In this document: positions 24,196 through 32,181 of the stretch, one piece after another
How positions within the stretch are numbered: position 1 is the first letter of the stretch
Layout of the letters: each line of letters starts with the position of its first letter
Assembly: GCA_949297015.1 (NCBI GenBank)
Contig: CASFRF010000041.1
Location: 1 to 62,087, forward strand
DNA: 62,087 nt
Reading direction: 5' to 3'
Source: an uncultured bacterium
GTDB lineage: Bacteria; Verrucomicrobiota; Lentisphaeria; Victivallales; Victivallaceae
Notes under the pieces: generated by a model
The model's database searches: none
What the model was told of the DNA's origin: nothing
The model's input: only the letters and a program-made list of their open reading frames with translations
Position numbers and translations under genes: made by a program

Positions 24196-26184
24196 TCAAT
24201 TTCTCGGGGCCCCCGCCTCCAGCGGGCACTCCGTATGTTCCCCCGGCACATACCCGTGAACCGGGCAGATGCTGAACGAGGGGGTCAGCGTAAAGTACGG
24301 GATCCGGTAGTTGGTCGCCATCTTGCGGACCAGCGAGGCCACCAGCGCCGGATCGTCGATCCGCTCCCCGATGAAGGCGTGGAAGACGGTGCCGCCGGTG
24401 TACTCCTTCTGCAGCGGTTCCTGCAAATCGAGCGCCTCGAACAGGTCGCTGGTGTACCCCACCGGCAACTGCGTGGAGTTGGTGTAGTAGGGATTGGCGT
24501 CGCCCGCGCAGATGATCTCCGGGAAGCGTTTGCGGTCGAGCCGGGCCAGCCGGAAACTGGTGCCCTCGGCCGGGGTCGCCTCCAGGTTGTAGATATGCCC
24601 GGTGGCCTCCTGCAGCTCGCGGATCTTCTTCTTCATGAAGGCCAGCACCCGGAGCGCGAAGTCCATGCCCTCACGGTCGCAGATGGAGCAGCCGAGGAAG
24701 TTCAAACAGGCCTCGTTCATCCCCACCAGTCCGATGGTGCTGAAGTGATGCTCCAGACTCGGCAGATAGGTCTTGGTGTAGGGCAGCAGATCCCCGTCCA
24801 GATGCTTCTGCACGACCTTGCGCTTGATCTCCAGCGACTCGCCGGCCAGGTTCATCAGGTTGTCCAGCCGGGCGAAGAACTCCTTCTCGTCCTTGGAGAG
24901 GTACCCCAGGCGCGGCATGTTGATGGTGACCACGCCGATCGACCCGGTCTGCTCACCGGCGCCGAACAGGCCGCCGGTCTTGTTGCGCAGCTCGCGCATA
25001 TCCATCTGCAGCCGGCAGCACATGCTGCGCACGTCGCCGGGATTGAGGTCGCTGTTGATGAAGTTCTGGAAGTAGGGCAGACCGTACTTGCCGGTCACCT
25101 CGAACAACAGCCGGGCGTTGTCGCTGTCCCAGTTGAAATCCCGGGTCACGTTGTAGGTCGGGATCGGGAAGGTGAAGATCCGGCCGTCGCGATCGCCCTC
25201 GGACATCACCTCCAGGAAGGCGCGGTTGATCAGATCCATCTCGGGCTGGAACTCGCCGTAGGTCTCCGACTGCGGCTGGCCGCCGATGATCACCGGATGA
25301 TCGCGCAGATCCTCCGGCACCACCCAGTCGAAGGTGAGGTTGGTGAACGGCGTCTGGCCCCAGCGGCTGGCGATGTTGAGCCCGAACACGAACTGCTGAA
25401 TGTTCTGCTTGAGCTGCGGATAGGTCAGCTTGTCCCGCCGGACAAAGGGCGCCAGGAGCGTATCGAAGGAGTTGAAGGCCTGCGCGCCCGCCCACTCGGT
25501 CTGCAGCGTCGAGAGGAAGTTGACGATCTGCCCGGTCGCGGTGTCGAAGTGGCGGGCCGGCGCCGCGCTGGCCCGGCCGCCGCGGCCCTGGAAGCCGCGC
25601 TCGAGCAGGTCGCGCAGGCTCCACCCGGCGCAGTACCCGACAATGCCGCAGGAGAGGTCGTGCAGATGGAAGTCGCCGCTGGAGTGCGCCTCGGCGATCT
25701 CCTTCGGATAGATGTTGGCCAGCGTGTAGTTGGCGATCACCGCGCCGGAGACGTGGTTGAGCAGACTCGCGTAGGAGTATCCGGCGTTGGAGTTCTCGTT
25801 GACCCGCCAGTCCTCCTGCCCGATGTAGCTGGAGACCAGGTCCTGAACGTCCATCAGCAGCCGCCGGGCGTCCCGGATCTTCTCGTGCTGCTGCCGGTAG
25901 AGGATGAAGAGCTTGGCCGCCTTGGACAATCCGCGCTTGATGAACGAATGCTCCACCAGATCCTGCACCAGCTCGATGTCCGGAATCTGTTCGGCGCCGT
26001 TGTACCCTTTTTCCACCAGTTCGGCCACCACGTCGGCAGCGATGTGCCGCGCCACTTTGTCATTGCCGGTTCCGGCGGCTTTGAGCGCCTTGCCGGCGGC
26101 AATGGCGATCCGCTCCGGATCAAAGTCAACCACCCGGCCGTCCCGCTTGCGGATTTTCAGTATGGCACACTCCTGCTGCGACAT
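24196..26184 (-). CDS. nrdD: Anaerobic ribonucleoside-triphosphate reductase, large catalytic part
   Basis: 662 residues. The ATG at 26184 follows GAGGAAA. Residues 1-95 form an ATP-cone (IRKRDGRVVDFDPERIAIA). The catalytic ten-stranded barrel follows, with HLHDLSCGIVGYCAGW and DVRSMCCRLQMD, regions carrying the active-site cysteines of class III enzymes, and PYYTNSTQLPV near the end. The C-terminus reads SICPVHGYVPGEHTECPLE and then stops, although normal enzymes continue with CG and the glycyl-radical loop. That missing end is the 49-residue gene downstream. The enzyme reduces ribonucleoside triphosphates to deoxy forms without oxygen. Two NrdR boxes upstream indicate control by NrdR. Confidence 0.94.
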   Translation of the reverse strand: MSQQECAILKIRKRDGRVVDFDPERIAIAAGKALKAAGTGNDKVARHIAADVVAELVEKGYNGAEQIPDIELVQDLVEHSFIKRGLSKAAKLFILYRQQHEKIRDARRLLMDVQDLVSSYIGQEDWRVNENSNAGYSYASLLNHVSGAVIANYTLANIYPKEIAEAHSSGDFHLHDLSCGIVGYCAGWSLRDLLERGFQGRGGRASAAPARHFDTATGQIVNFLSTLQTEWAGAQAFNSFDTLLAPFVRRDKLTYPQLKQNIQQFVFGLNIASRWGQTPFTNLTFDWVVPEDLRDHPVIIGGQPQSETYGEFQPEMDLINRAFLEVMSEGDRDGRIFTFPIPTYNVTRDFNWDSDNARLLFEVTGKYGLPYFQNFINSDLNPGDVRSMCCRLQMDMRELRNKTGGLFGAGEQTGSIGVVTINMPRLGYLSKDEKEFFARLDNLMNLAGESLEIKRKVVQKHLDGDLLPYTKTYLPSLEHHFSTIGLVGMNEACLNFLGCSICDREGMDFALRVLAFMKKKIRELQEATGHIYNLEATPAEGTSFRLARLDRKRFPEIICAGDANPYYTNSTQLPVGYTSDLFEALDLQEPLQKEYTGGTVFHAFIGERIDDPALVASLVRKMATNYRIPYFTLTPSFSICPVHGYVPGEHTECPLEAGAPRN

Positions 26185-26246
26185 TTTCCTCTTCTGCCCC
26201 CTGTGTTTAGGTTAAAACTCGGTTCAAACTTGGTCTTGTCCTAATT

Positions 26247-26274
26247 AGGATACCACACAATATTGATAATGCAA
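26247..26274 (-). promoter_or_regulatory. Probable nrdD promoter
   Basis: On the minus strand: TTGCAT at 26274-26269, 16 bases, TATCCT at 26252-26247. The spacer is covered by the proximal NrdR box, so repressor and polymerase would exclude each other. Confidence 0.5.
26255..26270. promoter_or_regulatory. NrdR box, proximal (imperfect)
   Basis: ACACAATATTGATAAT: the left half is the consensus ACACAATA, the right half is degenerate. It begins 30 bases from the second box, about three helical turns, which is the usual NrdR spacing. Confidence 0.75.
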
Positions 26275-26284
26275 GCCAAAAAGA

Positions 26285-26300
26285 CCACAATATCTTGTGT
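26285..26300. promoter_or_regulatory. NrdR box, distal (near perfect)
   Basis: CCACAATATCTTGTGT, a near-perfect match to the palindromic NrdR operator. Paired with the box at 26255 it predicts repression of the nrdD operon by the dATP/ATP-sensing NrdR repressor. The nrdR gene itself is not in this window. Confidence 0.85.
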
Positions 26301-26335
26301 TTTTTTACTTTTTTTCCGTTCCCTGCTCAAACCGC

Positions 26336-26364
26336 TTGCATTCGCGCGATACGGTAGCTACATT
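26336..26364 (+). promoter_or_regulatory. Probable promoter of the SGNH hydrolase gene
   Basis: TTGCAT at 26336-26341, 17 bases, TACATT at 26359-26364. It lies about 35 bases beyond the distal NrdR box and points away from nrdD. Confidence 0.5.
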
Positions 26365-26397
26365 AAGGAAGAAACGACAACCTGCAGAGGAGGGAAA

Positions 26398-27927
26398 ATG
26401 ATGAACTTGCCTTGTCGTCCGTTCCAACTCTCCCGTCGGGAGCACTTTCCGCAGTTGCCGCCGCGTCCTCTCCGCCCCCGGTGCCGGGGTCTGGCGCTGC
26501 TGGGCGCGGCGCTGATGACGCTGACCGCCCTGAGCGCCGCCGAATGGACCGCGCCGGACGGTCGGAAACTCCAGATCGGCAGCGCGCCGCAGTTTCAGAA
26601 CGGCGACCGGGTGCTCTGGGCCGGGGACAGCATCACCCGCTGGCACTGGTGCTACTTCCGGTACATCGAAAACTTCTATCTGACCCGCTATCCGGAACGG
26701 AAGATCCACTTCTTCAACGGCGGCATCTCCGGCTCCACCGTGGAGTCGCTGGCTGCGCGGTTTGCCTTTGATGTGGCGTGCTGGAATCCGACCTACATCT
26801 CGCTGATGATGGGGATGAACGACACCGGGTTCCACCACTTCCTGCCGGACTACCGGGGCACCCCCGAGGAGAAACAGGCCCTGCTGCTGGAGCGGCGCGA
26901 GGCCTTCAAAGTCGCGCTGGATCAACTGCTCCGGCGCATGCTGGCCCTGCCCGGACTCCGGCAGCTGGTAATCGTCTCGCCGACCTTCTGGGATCAGTAC
27001 TCGGAACGGGATGCGCTCTATCACCAGAAGCCGATGATCGGCCGCGACGACGAACTCGGCATCTACGCCGGGCTGGAGAAGGAGGCGGCCGCCGCGCATC
27101 ACCTGCCCTTCATCGACTGGCGGAGCGTGCTGCTGGCCTACACCCATTTTCAGTTGAAGAATGATCCGGCCTTCAGTCTGGTTCCCGACCGCTGTCACCC
27201 GGGCGAGGACACGCATGTGATGCTGGCGCGCACCTTTCTGGCGGCGCAGAGGGTGACCCCGTACCGGGGCCGCATCACGGTGAATGTCGCCACCGGCGAG
27301 GCCGGGAGCCAAGAGTGCGCGCTGAGCGAGGTGAAGGCCACCCCCGACGCCGTGACGCTGCGCTACCGGGGCGAGGCGCTGCCGCTGATTCTGGAGGACA
27401 AGGTGAAGAACGCGCCGCAGCTGCTGAGCGGCTTCGACAGCGACTTCCGCGGGGAACTGGTGCTGGCCGTCTCCGGGCTGAAGACCGGGAACTACGAGCT
27501 GTGGGTGGATGGCGGCAAACTCGGCTCGACCACCGCCGAACAACTGGCCGCCGGCGTCGATCTGGTGCAGTACCCCGGGCTGCCCGACCGGAAGCAGGCG
27601 CAGGAGGTGATCGCGCTGAACGGACACCGGATCTCGCGGCAGCTGGATACCGGGCGGCTCTATGTGGACGCGCGGGCGCGGATCGATCAGCAGCGGAAGC
27701 TGGCGGCGCGCCAAGGGAAACCGCTGCCCGAGGACGATTTCGCGGCGCTGGACGAGCTGTTCCGGCGCGGTCCGGTCCGGGACGAGGGGCTGATGAAGTC
27801 GTTCTACGAGCTGGGCAAGCCCGAGGCGATCGCCGCCTGGCGGGCGGAATTCGACCAGCTGACCGACAAGCTCTATCAGATGAATCAGCCGCAGACCCAT
27901 CGGCTGGAACTGCGGCGGGTGAACTGA
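26398..27927 (+). CDS. Secreted SGNH/GDSL-family hydrolase
   Basis: 509 residues. ATG 26398 follows GAGGAGGG by three bases; the in-frame ATG at 26263 is rejected because it lies within the NrdR operator region and upstream of the promoter. A long basic N-terminus leads to LALLGAALMTLTALSAAEW, a signal peptide. The SGNH blocks are present: GDSITRW (Ser near residue 78), NGGISGSTVESL (Gly), MMGMNDTG (Asn) and VPDRCHPGEDTH (Asp-x-x-His). These enzymes cleave acyl or acetyl esters. With a C-terminal extension of about 200 residues of unknown type, it is probably a carbohydrate esterase working outside the cytoplasm; the substrate is unknown. It is monocistronic and convergent with prmA, 13 bases apart. 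Confidence 0.85.
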   Translation: MMNLPCRPFQLSRREHFPQLPPRPLRPRCRGLALLGAALMTLTALSAAEWTAPDGRKLQIGSAPQFQNGDRVLWAGDSITRWHWCYFRYIENFYLTRYPERKIHFFNGGISGSTVESLAARFAFDVACWNPTYISLMMGMNDTGFHHFLPDYRGTPEEKQALLLERREAFKVALDQLLRRMLALPGLRQLVIVSPTFWDQYSERDALYHQKPMIGRDDELGIYAGLEKEAAAAHHLPFIDWRSVLLAYTHFQLKNDPAFSLVPDRCHPGEDTHVMLARTFLAAQRVTPYRGRITVNVATGEAGSQECALSEVKATPDAVTLRYRGEALPLILEDKVKNAPQLLSGFDSDFRGELVLAVSGLKTGNYELWVDGGKLGSTTAEQLAAGVDLVQYPGLPDRKQAQEVIALNGHRISRQLDTGRLYVDARARIDQQRKLAARQGKPLPEDDFAALDELFRRGPVRDEGLMKSFYELGKPEAIAAWRAEFDQLTDKLYQMNQPQTHRLELRRVN

Positions 27928-27940
27928 GCCGGGCGCCGGC

Positions 27941-28834
27941 TCAATCGGCGGCGCCTTTGCGGAACAGTCCGCCGGTCCACTCCCGGCGCGACTTGCGGGC
28001 GAGCTCCTCGAAACCGAGCTCGCCGAACGCGGCCGCCACGGCGTCGAACTCCCCGTTGAGGATTCCGGCCAGCGCCAGATGGCCGCCGGGGCGGACCCAG
28101 CGGGCGATGTTGTGCCGGAACTTGATCAGCAGATGGCCCAGAATGTTGACCGCGGCCAGATCGTAGGGGCGCTCGGCCCGCCAGGTGGCGGCGTCGGCCT
28201 CGAAGATCCGGATTTTGTCGGCCACCCGATACTTTCCGGCGGTTTCGCGGGCCACCATCACCGCGTCGGGGTCGAAGTCGAAGGCGTCGATTTCGCGGTA
28301 GCCGAGCAGGGCGCCGGCGATGGCCAGAATGCCGGAGCCGCAACCGGCGTCGAGCAGCCGGGTCACCCCCGGGGCTCCGGCGAACTGGTCGATCACCTCC
28401 AGGCAGAAGGCGGTGGTGGCGTGCTGGCCGGTGCCGAAGCTCATCCCGGGGTCGAGCTCCAGAATCACCTGTCCGGGCCGGGGTTCGCAGCTCAGCCAGC
28501 TCGGCTTGACCACCAGCCGCCCGGTGATCGGCAGGACCTTGAAGTACTTTTTCCAGACCTCCGCCCAATCCTCCTTTTTCAGGGTGAACTCCTCCGGGGG
28601 GGCGACCCGGAAGCCGCAGGCCTCCCACTCCGGCAACAGGGCGGACAGCCGCTCGAAATTGGCGTGTCCCTGCTCCGGCGTCTCGGCGTAGACGGTGTGA
28701 TAGATTTCGCCGGTCTCCCGGTTTTCCCAGCTGCTGAAGTTCAGCTCCAGCGCCTCCAGCCACTCGGCCAGAGGCTCGAAATTACCCGAACCGTCACACA
28801 GCTTACAGCAATACAGATAGTCGTTGACTTGCAT
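27941..28834 (-). CDS. prmA: Ribosomal protein L11 methyltransferase
   Basis: 297 residues. ATG 28834 is preferred over GTG 28840 because the ribosome binding site GGGAG overlaps the GTG. Diagnostic motifs are LELDPGMSFGTGQHATT, which is specific for PrmA-type enzymes, and the SAM-binding LLDAGCGSGILAIAGA, followed by an AVNILG strand (NPPY-equivalent NI). The N-terminal 100 residues correspond to the L11-binding domain. It trimethylates ribosomal protein L11 using SAM. It is divergent from guaA with about 128 bases between starts. Confidence 0.92.
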   Translation of the reverse strand: MQVNDYLYCCKLCDGSGNFEPLAEWLEALELNFSSWENRETGEIYHTVYAETPEQGHANFERLSALLPEWEACGFRVAPPEEFTLKKEDWAEVWKKYFKVLPITGRLVVKPSWLSCEPRPGQVILELDPGMSFGTGQHATTAFCLEVIDQFAGAPGVTRLLDAGCGSGILAIAGALLGYREIDAFDFDPDAVMVARETAGKYRVADKIRIFEADAATWRAERPYDLAAVNILGHLLIKFRHNIARWVRPGGHLALAGILNGEFDAVAAAFGELGFEELARKSRREWTGGLFRKGAAD

Positions 28835-28962
28835 GGTCACTCCCGGATGTTTCCCGGTAAAGTACTCCTTTTTTCGCTTTTAACAAGGTTCCGGATTTTC
28901 AAATTTGGAAAAATGTGCTATCTTATTGCCATAGAAAACAACCGAAGCAGCCAAGAGGTCCC

Positions 28963-30504
28963 ATGCCGGAAAACATCATCGTTCTGGATTTCGGTTCGCA
29001 GTACAGCCAGTTGATCGCACGGCGCATCCGCGAATGCCACGTCTACAGCAAAATCCTGCCCTATCGCACCCCGGTTGCCGCGATTCTGGCGGAAAAACCG
29101 CGGGGCATCATCCTGTCCGGCGGTCCGGCCAGCGTCTACGCCGAAAACGCGCCGCGCTGCGACCCGGCGATCTTTGAACTCGGGATCCCGGTGCTCGGGA
29201 TCTGCTACGGGCTGCAGCTGATGATCCAGACCCTCGGCGGCCGGGTGGAGCGCGGCGCGGCCCGGGAGTACGGCAAGGCGGAACTGGTGGTCCGGGAACC
29301 GGGCGAGCTGTTCGCCGGCCTGCCGGAGCGTCTCCAGGTCTGGATGTCCCACGGCGACAAGGTGGCGGCGCTGCCGCCGGGCGCGGCGAAACTGCTGGCC
29401 TCGAGCGGCAACACCGAATATTGCGCGGTGGAGTTTCCCGAGCGCAGACTGTTCGGCATCCAGTTCCATCCGGAGGTGGCGCACACGCCCCGCGGCGCGG
29501 AGTTGATCCGGAACTTCTGTCACCGGATCTGCGGCTGCCGCGGCGACTGGACCATGGAGGCCTTCATCGAAAGTTCCATCCGGGAGATCCGGGAACAGGT
29601 CGGCGACCGGAAGGTGATTCTCGGACTCTCCGGCGGCGTGGACTCCTCGGTGGCGGCGGCCTTGATCCACCGGGCGATCGGTGACCAGCTGACCTGCATT
29701 TTCGTCAACAACGGGCTGCTGCGGAAGAACGAGGCGGAGCGGGTTCGCAAGTTGTTCGGCGACAACTTCCAAATGAAGCTGGTCTACGTCGACGCCACGG
29801 AGCGGTTCCTCTCGCGGCTGCGGGGGGTGGAGGAGCCGGAGCGGAAGCGCAAGATTATCGGCCGCGAATTCGTGGAGGTGTTCAGCGACGAAGCCCGGAA
29901 CCTCGCCGACGCGGAGTTTCTGGCGCAGGGGACGACCTATCCGGACGTCATTGAATCGGTCCCGATCGACGGCAATCCGGCGGCGCTGATCAAAAGTCAC
30001 CACAACGTCGGCGGACTGCCGAAGGATCTCCGGTTCAAGCTGCTGGAACCGCTGTCGCGACTGTTCAAGGACGAGGTCCGCGAAGTCGGGCGCCAGCTCG
30101 GGCTGCCGGAGGACGTGGTGATGCGTCAACCCTTCCCGGGGCCGGGTCTGGCGGTGCGCCACCTCGGCGCGGTGAGCGAGGAGACGCTGCGGATTTTGCG
30201 CGACGCCGACGAGATCGTGGTCGACGAGATCAAGAAGGCCGGACTCTACTACAAGACCTGGCAGACCTTTGCGGTCTTTCTGCCGCTGCGCAGCGTCGGC
30301 GTGATGGGCGACGAGCGCACCTACGACTATGTGATCGTGCTGCGTTCGGTCGAAAGCTGCGACGGCATGACCGCCGACTGGGTCAAACTCCCCTATGAAC
30401 TGCTTGCCGTGATCTCCAGCCGGATCATCAACGAAGTAGCGGGCGTCAACCGGGTGGTCTACGACATCACCAGCAAGCCGCCCGGGACCATCGAGTGGGA
30501 ATAG
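28963..30504 (+). CDS. guaA: GMP synthase (glutamine-hydrolysing)
   Basis: 513 residues, the usual size. ATG 28963 follows AGAGG; an upstream in-frame start at 28915 would add an unrelated leader. Glutaminase domain (about 1-190): GICYGLQ with the nucleophile Cys81, and GIQFHPEV with the catalytic His. ATP pyrophosphatase domain: [15 protein letters not shown]-loop near residue 222. Dimerisation domain: [11 protein letters not shown], ending KPPGTIEWE as expected. It aminates XMP to GMP in the last step of guanine nucleotide synthesis. Promoter-like TTTTCA, 17 bases, TATCTT lies at 28897-28925 but is weak. rsmD follows after six bases. Confidence 0.97.
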   Translation: MPENIIVLDFGSQYSQLIARRIRECHVYSKILPYRTPVAAILAEKPRGIILSGGPASVYAENAPRCDPAIFELGIPVLGICYGLQLMIQTLGGRVERGAAREYGKAELVVREPGELFAGLPERLQVWMSHGDKVAALPPGAAKLLASSGNTEYCAVEFPERRLFGIQFHPEVAHTPRGAELIRNFCHRICGCRGDWTMEAFIESSIREIREQVGDRKVILGLSGGVDSSVAAALIHRAIGDQLTCIFVNNGLLRKNEAERVRKLFGDNFQMKLVYVDATERFLSRLRGVEEPERKRKIIGREFVEVFSDEARNLADAEFLAQGTTYPDVIESVPIDGNPAALIKSHHNVGGLPKDLRFKLLEPLSRLFKDEVREVGRQLGLPEDVVMRQPFPGPGLAVRHLGAVSEETLRILRDADEIVVDEIKKAGLYYKTWQTFAVFLPLRSVGVMGDERTYDYVIVLRSVESCDGMTADWVKLPYELLAVISSRIINEVAGVNRVVYDITSKPPGTIEWE

Positions 30505-30510
30505 GTCGCC

Positions 30511-31083
30511 ATGCGGATCATCGCCGGCAGTGCCCGCCGCCTTCAGCTTGAAGTTCCGCCCGGACTGGGAGTCCGCCCCACCGCCGACCGGGCGCGCGAG
30601 GCGTTGTTCAGCAGCCTCGGCCCCTGCGACGGACTGCGGGTGCTGGATCTCTTCGCGGGCTCCGGCGCGCTGGGACTCGAGGCGGCCAGCCGCGGCGCCC
30701 TGACGGTCACCGCCATCGAACGCGACCCCGGCCACTTCCGGGTGCTCGAAGCCAATCAGGAGAAGGTCCGGCGTTCCGGCATCCCCGGCACGCTGCGGGC
30801 GCTCCGCGGCGACGCGCTGGCCTGCCGGTTCTGGCCTCAGCCGCTGGATCTGATCTTTGCCGATCCGCCCTATGCCGAATCGGCGGCGGCCTTCCGGCAG
30901 CTGCTGGCGGAACCGCTGTTTCCGCTGCGGGCGGCGGGGGCGCTGCTGATCTGGGAACTTCCGGACGGACCAGGCGCGGCGGGAGAGTTTCTGACCGCCG
31001 CCACCGGCCTGGCCGAAAGCACGGTGCGCCGCTTCGGCGGGACCGATTTTCTGCTGGCCCGGATCCCGCAAAAGGAGGGGTAA
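30511..31083 (+). CDS. rsmD: 16S rRNA (guanine(966)-N(2))-methyltransferase
   Basis: 190 residues. The start MRIIAGSARR and GVRPTADRAREALFSSLG are characteristic of RsmD, followed by the SAM site LDLFAGSGALGLEAASRGA and the catalytic LIFADPPY (NPPY-type DPPY). It methylates G966 of 16S rRNA in the assembled small subunit. It sits six bases after guaA and its stop directly abuts the GTG of the next gene, so it is part of the same run. Confidence 0.93.
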   Translation: MRIIAGSARRLQLEVPPGLGVRPTADRAREALFSSLGPCDGLRVLDLFAGSGALGLEAASRGALTVTAIERDPGHFRVLEANQEKVRRSGIPGTLRALRGDALACRFWPQPLDLIFADPPYAESAAAFRQLLAEPLFPLRAAGALLIWELPDGPGAAGEFLTAATGLAESTVRRFGGTDFLLARIPQKEG

Positions 31084-32181
31084 GTGATCCGCATCCGCTC
31101 CGGTGTCTGGCTCTGGCAACTGCTCGACGAGCAGCCGTTTCTCGACCTCGGGCGACACCCGGAGGAGCTGACGGCCGACACCGTTCCGGTCAAACGCAAC
31201 GCGGTCCGCGCCGTCTTCCGCCGGAACGGATACTATCTGAAGATCACGGTACCCAACCGGCTCTGGTCCACCCTGCGCGAAGCGCTCGCGCCCAAGGCCC
31301 GCGCCGAATTCCGCACCGCGCAGCAGCTGGCGGCGGCGGGGATTCCGGTGGTCGAACACCTCGGATTCGGTTGCGCGGGCGGCAACAATCTGCTGATCAC
31401 CCGGGCGTTTCCGGAGTCGGTTCCGGCGCTCGACTACGCGGTGCAGCACCTCTGGCGGAACACCGACGCCGCGCCGGAGTTCCTGCCCGGACTGGCCGCA
31501 TGCTGGCGGAACTTTCTGGATTCCGGCTTCTTCCACCCCGATCTGCATCTGGGCAACCTGCTCTATCAGCCGGAGAGCGGCCACTTCGCCCTGGTCGATC
31601 TCGCCGGCGTGCGCCGCCGGCACCCGACGGCCGCCCGGAGGAGAACCATGTGCCGGGGACTGTTCGATCTGCGCGAACTTCTGGGCATGGAACGCTTCCG
31701 TACCTTCACCGCTGACTGCGGCCTGCCCCCGGCGGAGTTTGACGCACTCTACGCGGAAGTCCGGGCCCGCGCCGCCGCCGAGTGGCCGCGACGACGACGC
31801 CAGTTCCTCCAGGGCTACGAAAAATACGTCGCGGAAGGCGACGGGGTCCGCTGCTTCCGGGATCTCGACCGCGCACTCCGGACCACACCGGAAGCCCGGA
31901 CGCAACTGGAGCTCCAGACCGGCACGCCGGAGGCGCTCGAACAACTGGCGCTGGCCGGATTCCGGCTGGACCTGATGCAGCTGCCGCACCCCCGGATCGC
32001 CGCGCTGGAGCCGAAGGCGGGCAAACTCTACCGCGAACCCTGGACGGCACTGCCGGAACTCGGGCCGGAACTTCGCCGCGAGCTCGCACTCTGGGGAATC
32101 CCCGAATCCGCGGTGCGACCGGTCCGGGACTGCCGCGGCCGCGAGGGCGTGCTGCCGCTTCACCCGGAGGCCTTCCTGTGA
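31084..32181 (+). CDS. Lipopolysaccharide kinase (KdkA/WaaP/InaA)-like protein
   Basis: 365 residues, starting at GTG 31084 immediately after the rsmD stop, with AAAGGAGG at 31071-31078. The fold is protein-kinase-like: FRRNGYYLKITVPN gives the ATP-binding Lys, FHPDLHLGNLLY holds the catalytic His151-Pro-Asp153 and a following Asn, and ALVDLAGVRR supplies the metal Asp. These spacings match the KdkA/WaaP/InaA enzymes that phosphorylate heptose or Kdo in the lipopolysaccharide core. The C-terminal 120 residues are not recognised. It is coupled to a polytopic membrane protein, so a role in cell-envelope sugar modification is likely but inferred. Confidence 0.75.
   Translation: MIRIRSGVWLWQLLDEQPFLDLGRHPEELTADTVPVKRNAVRAVFRRNGYYLKITVPNRLWSTLREALAPKARAEFRTAQQLAAAGIPVVEHLGFGCAGGNNLLITRAFPESVPALDYAVQHLWRNTDAAPEFLPGLAACWRNFLDSGFFHPDLHLGNLLYQPESGHFALVDLAGVRRRHPTAARRRTMCRGLFDLRELLGMERFRTFTADCGLPPAEFDALYAEVRARAAAEWPRRRRQFLQGYEKYVAEGDGVRCFRDLDRALRTTPEARTQLELQTGTPEALEQLALAGFRLDLMQLPHPRIAALEPKAGKLYREPWTALPELGPELRRELALWGIPESAVRPVRDCRGREGVLPLHPEAFL

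Noticed and set aside
26263-26397. Upstream in-frame ATG for the SGNH hydrolase
   Set aside because: It lies across the NrdR operator and upstream of the promoter at 26336; ATG 26398 has GAGGAGGG.
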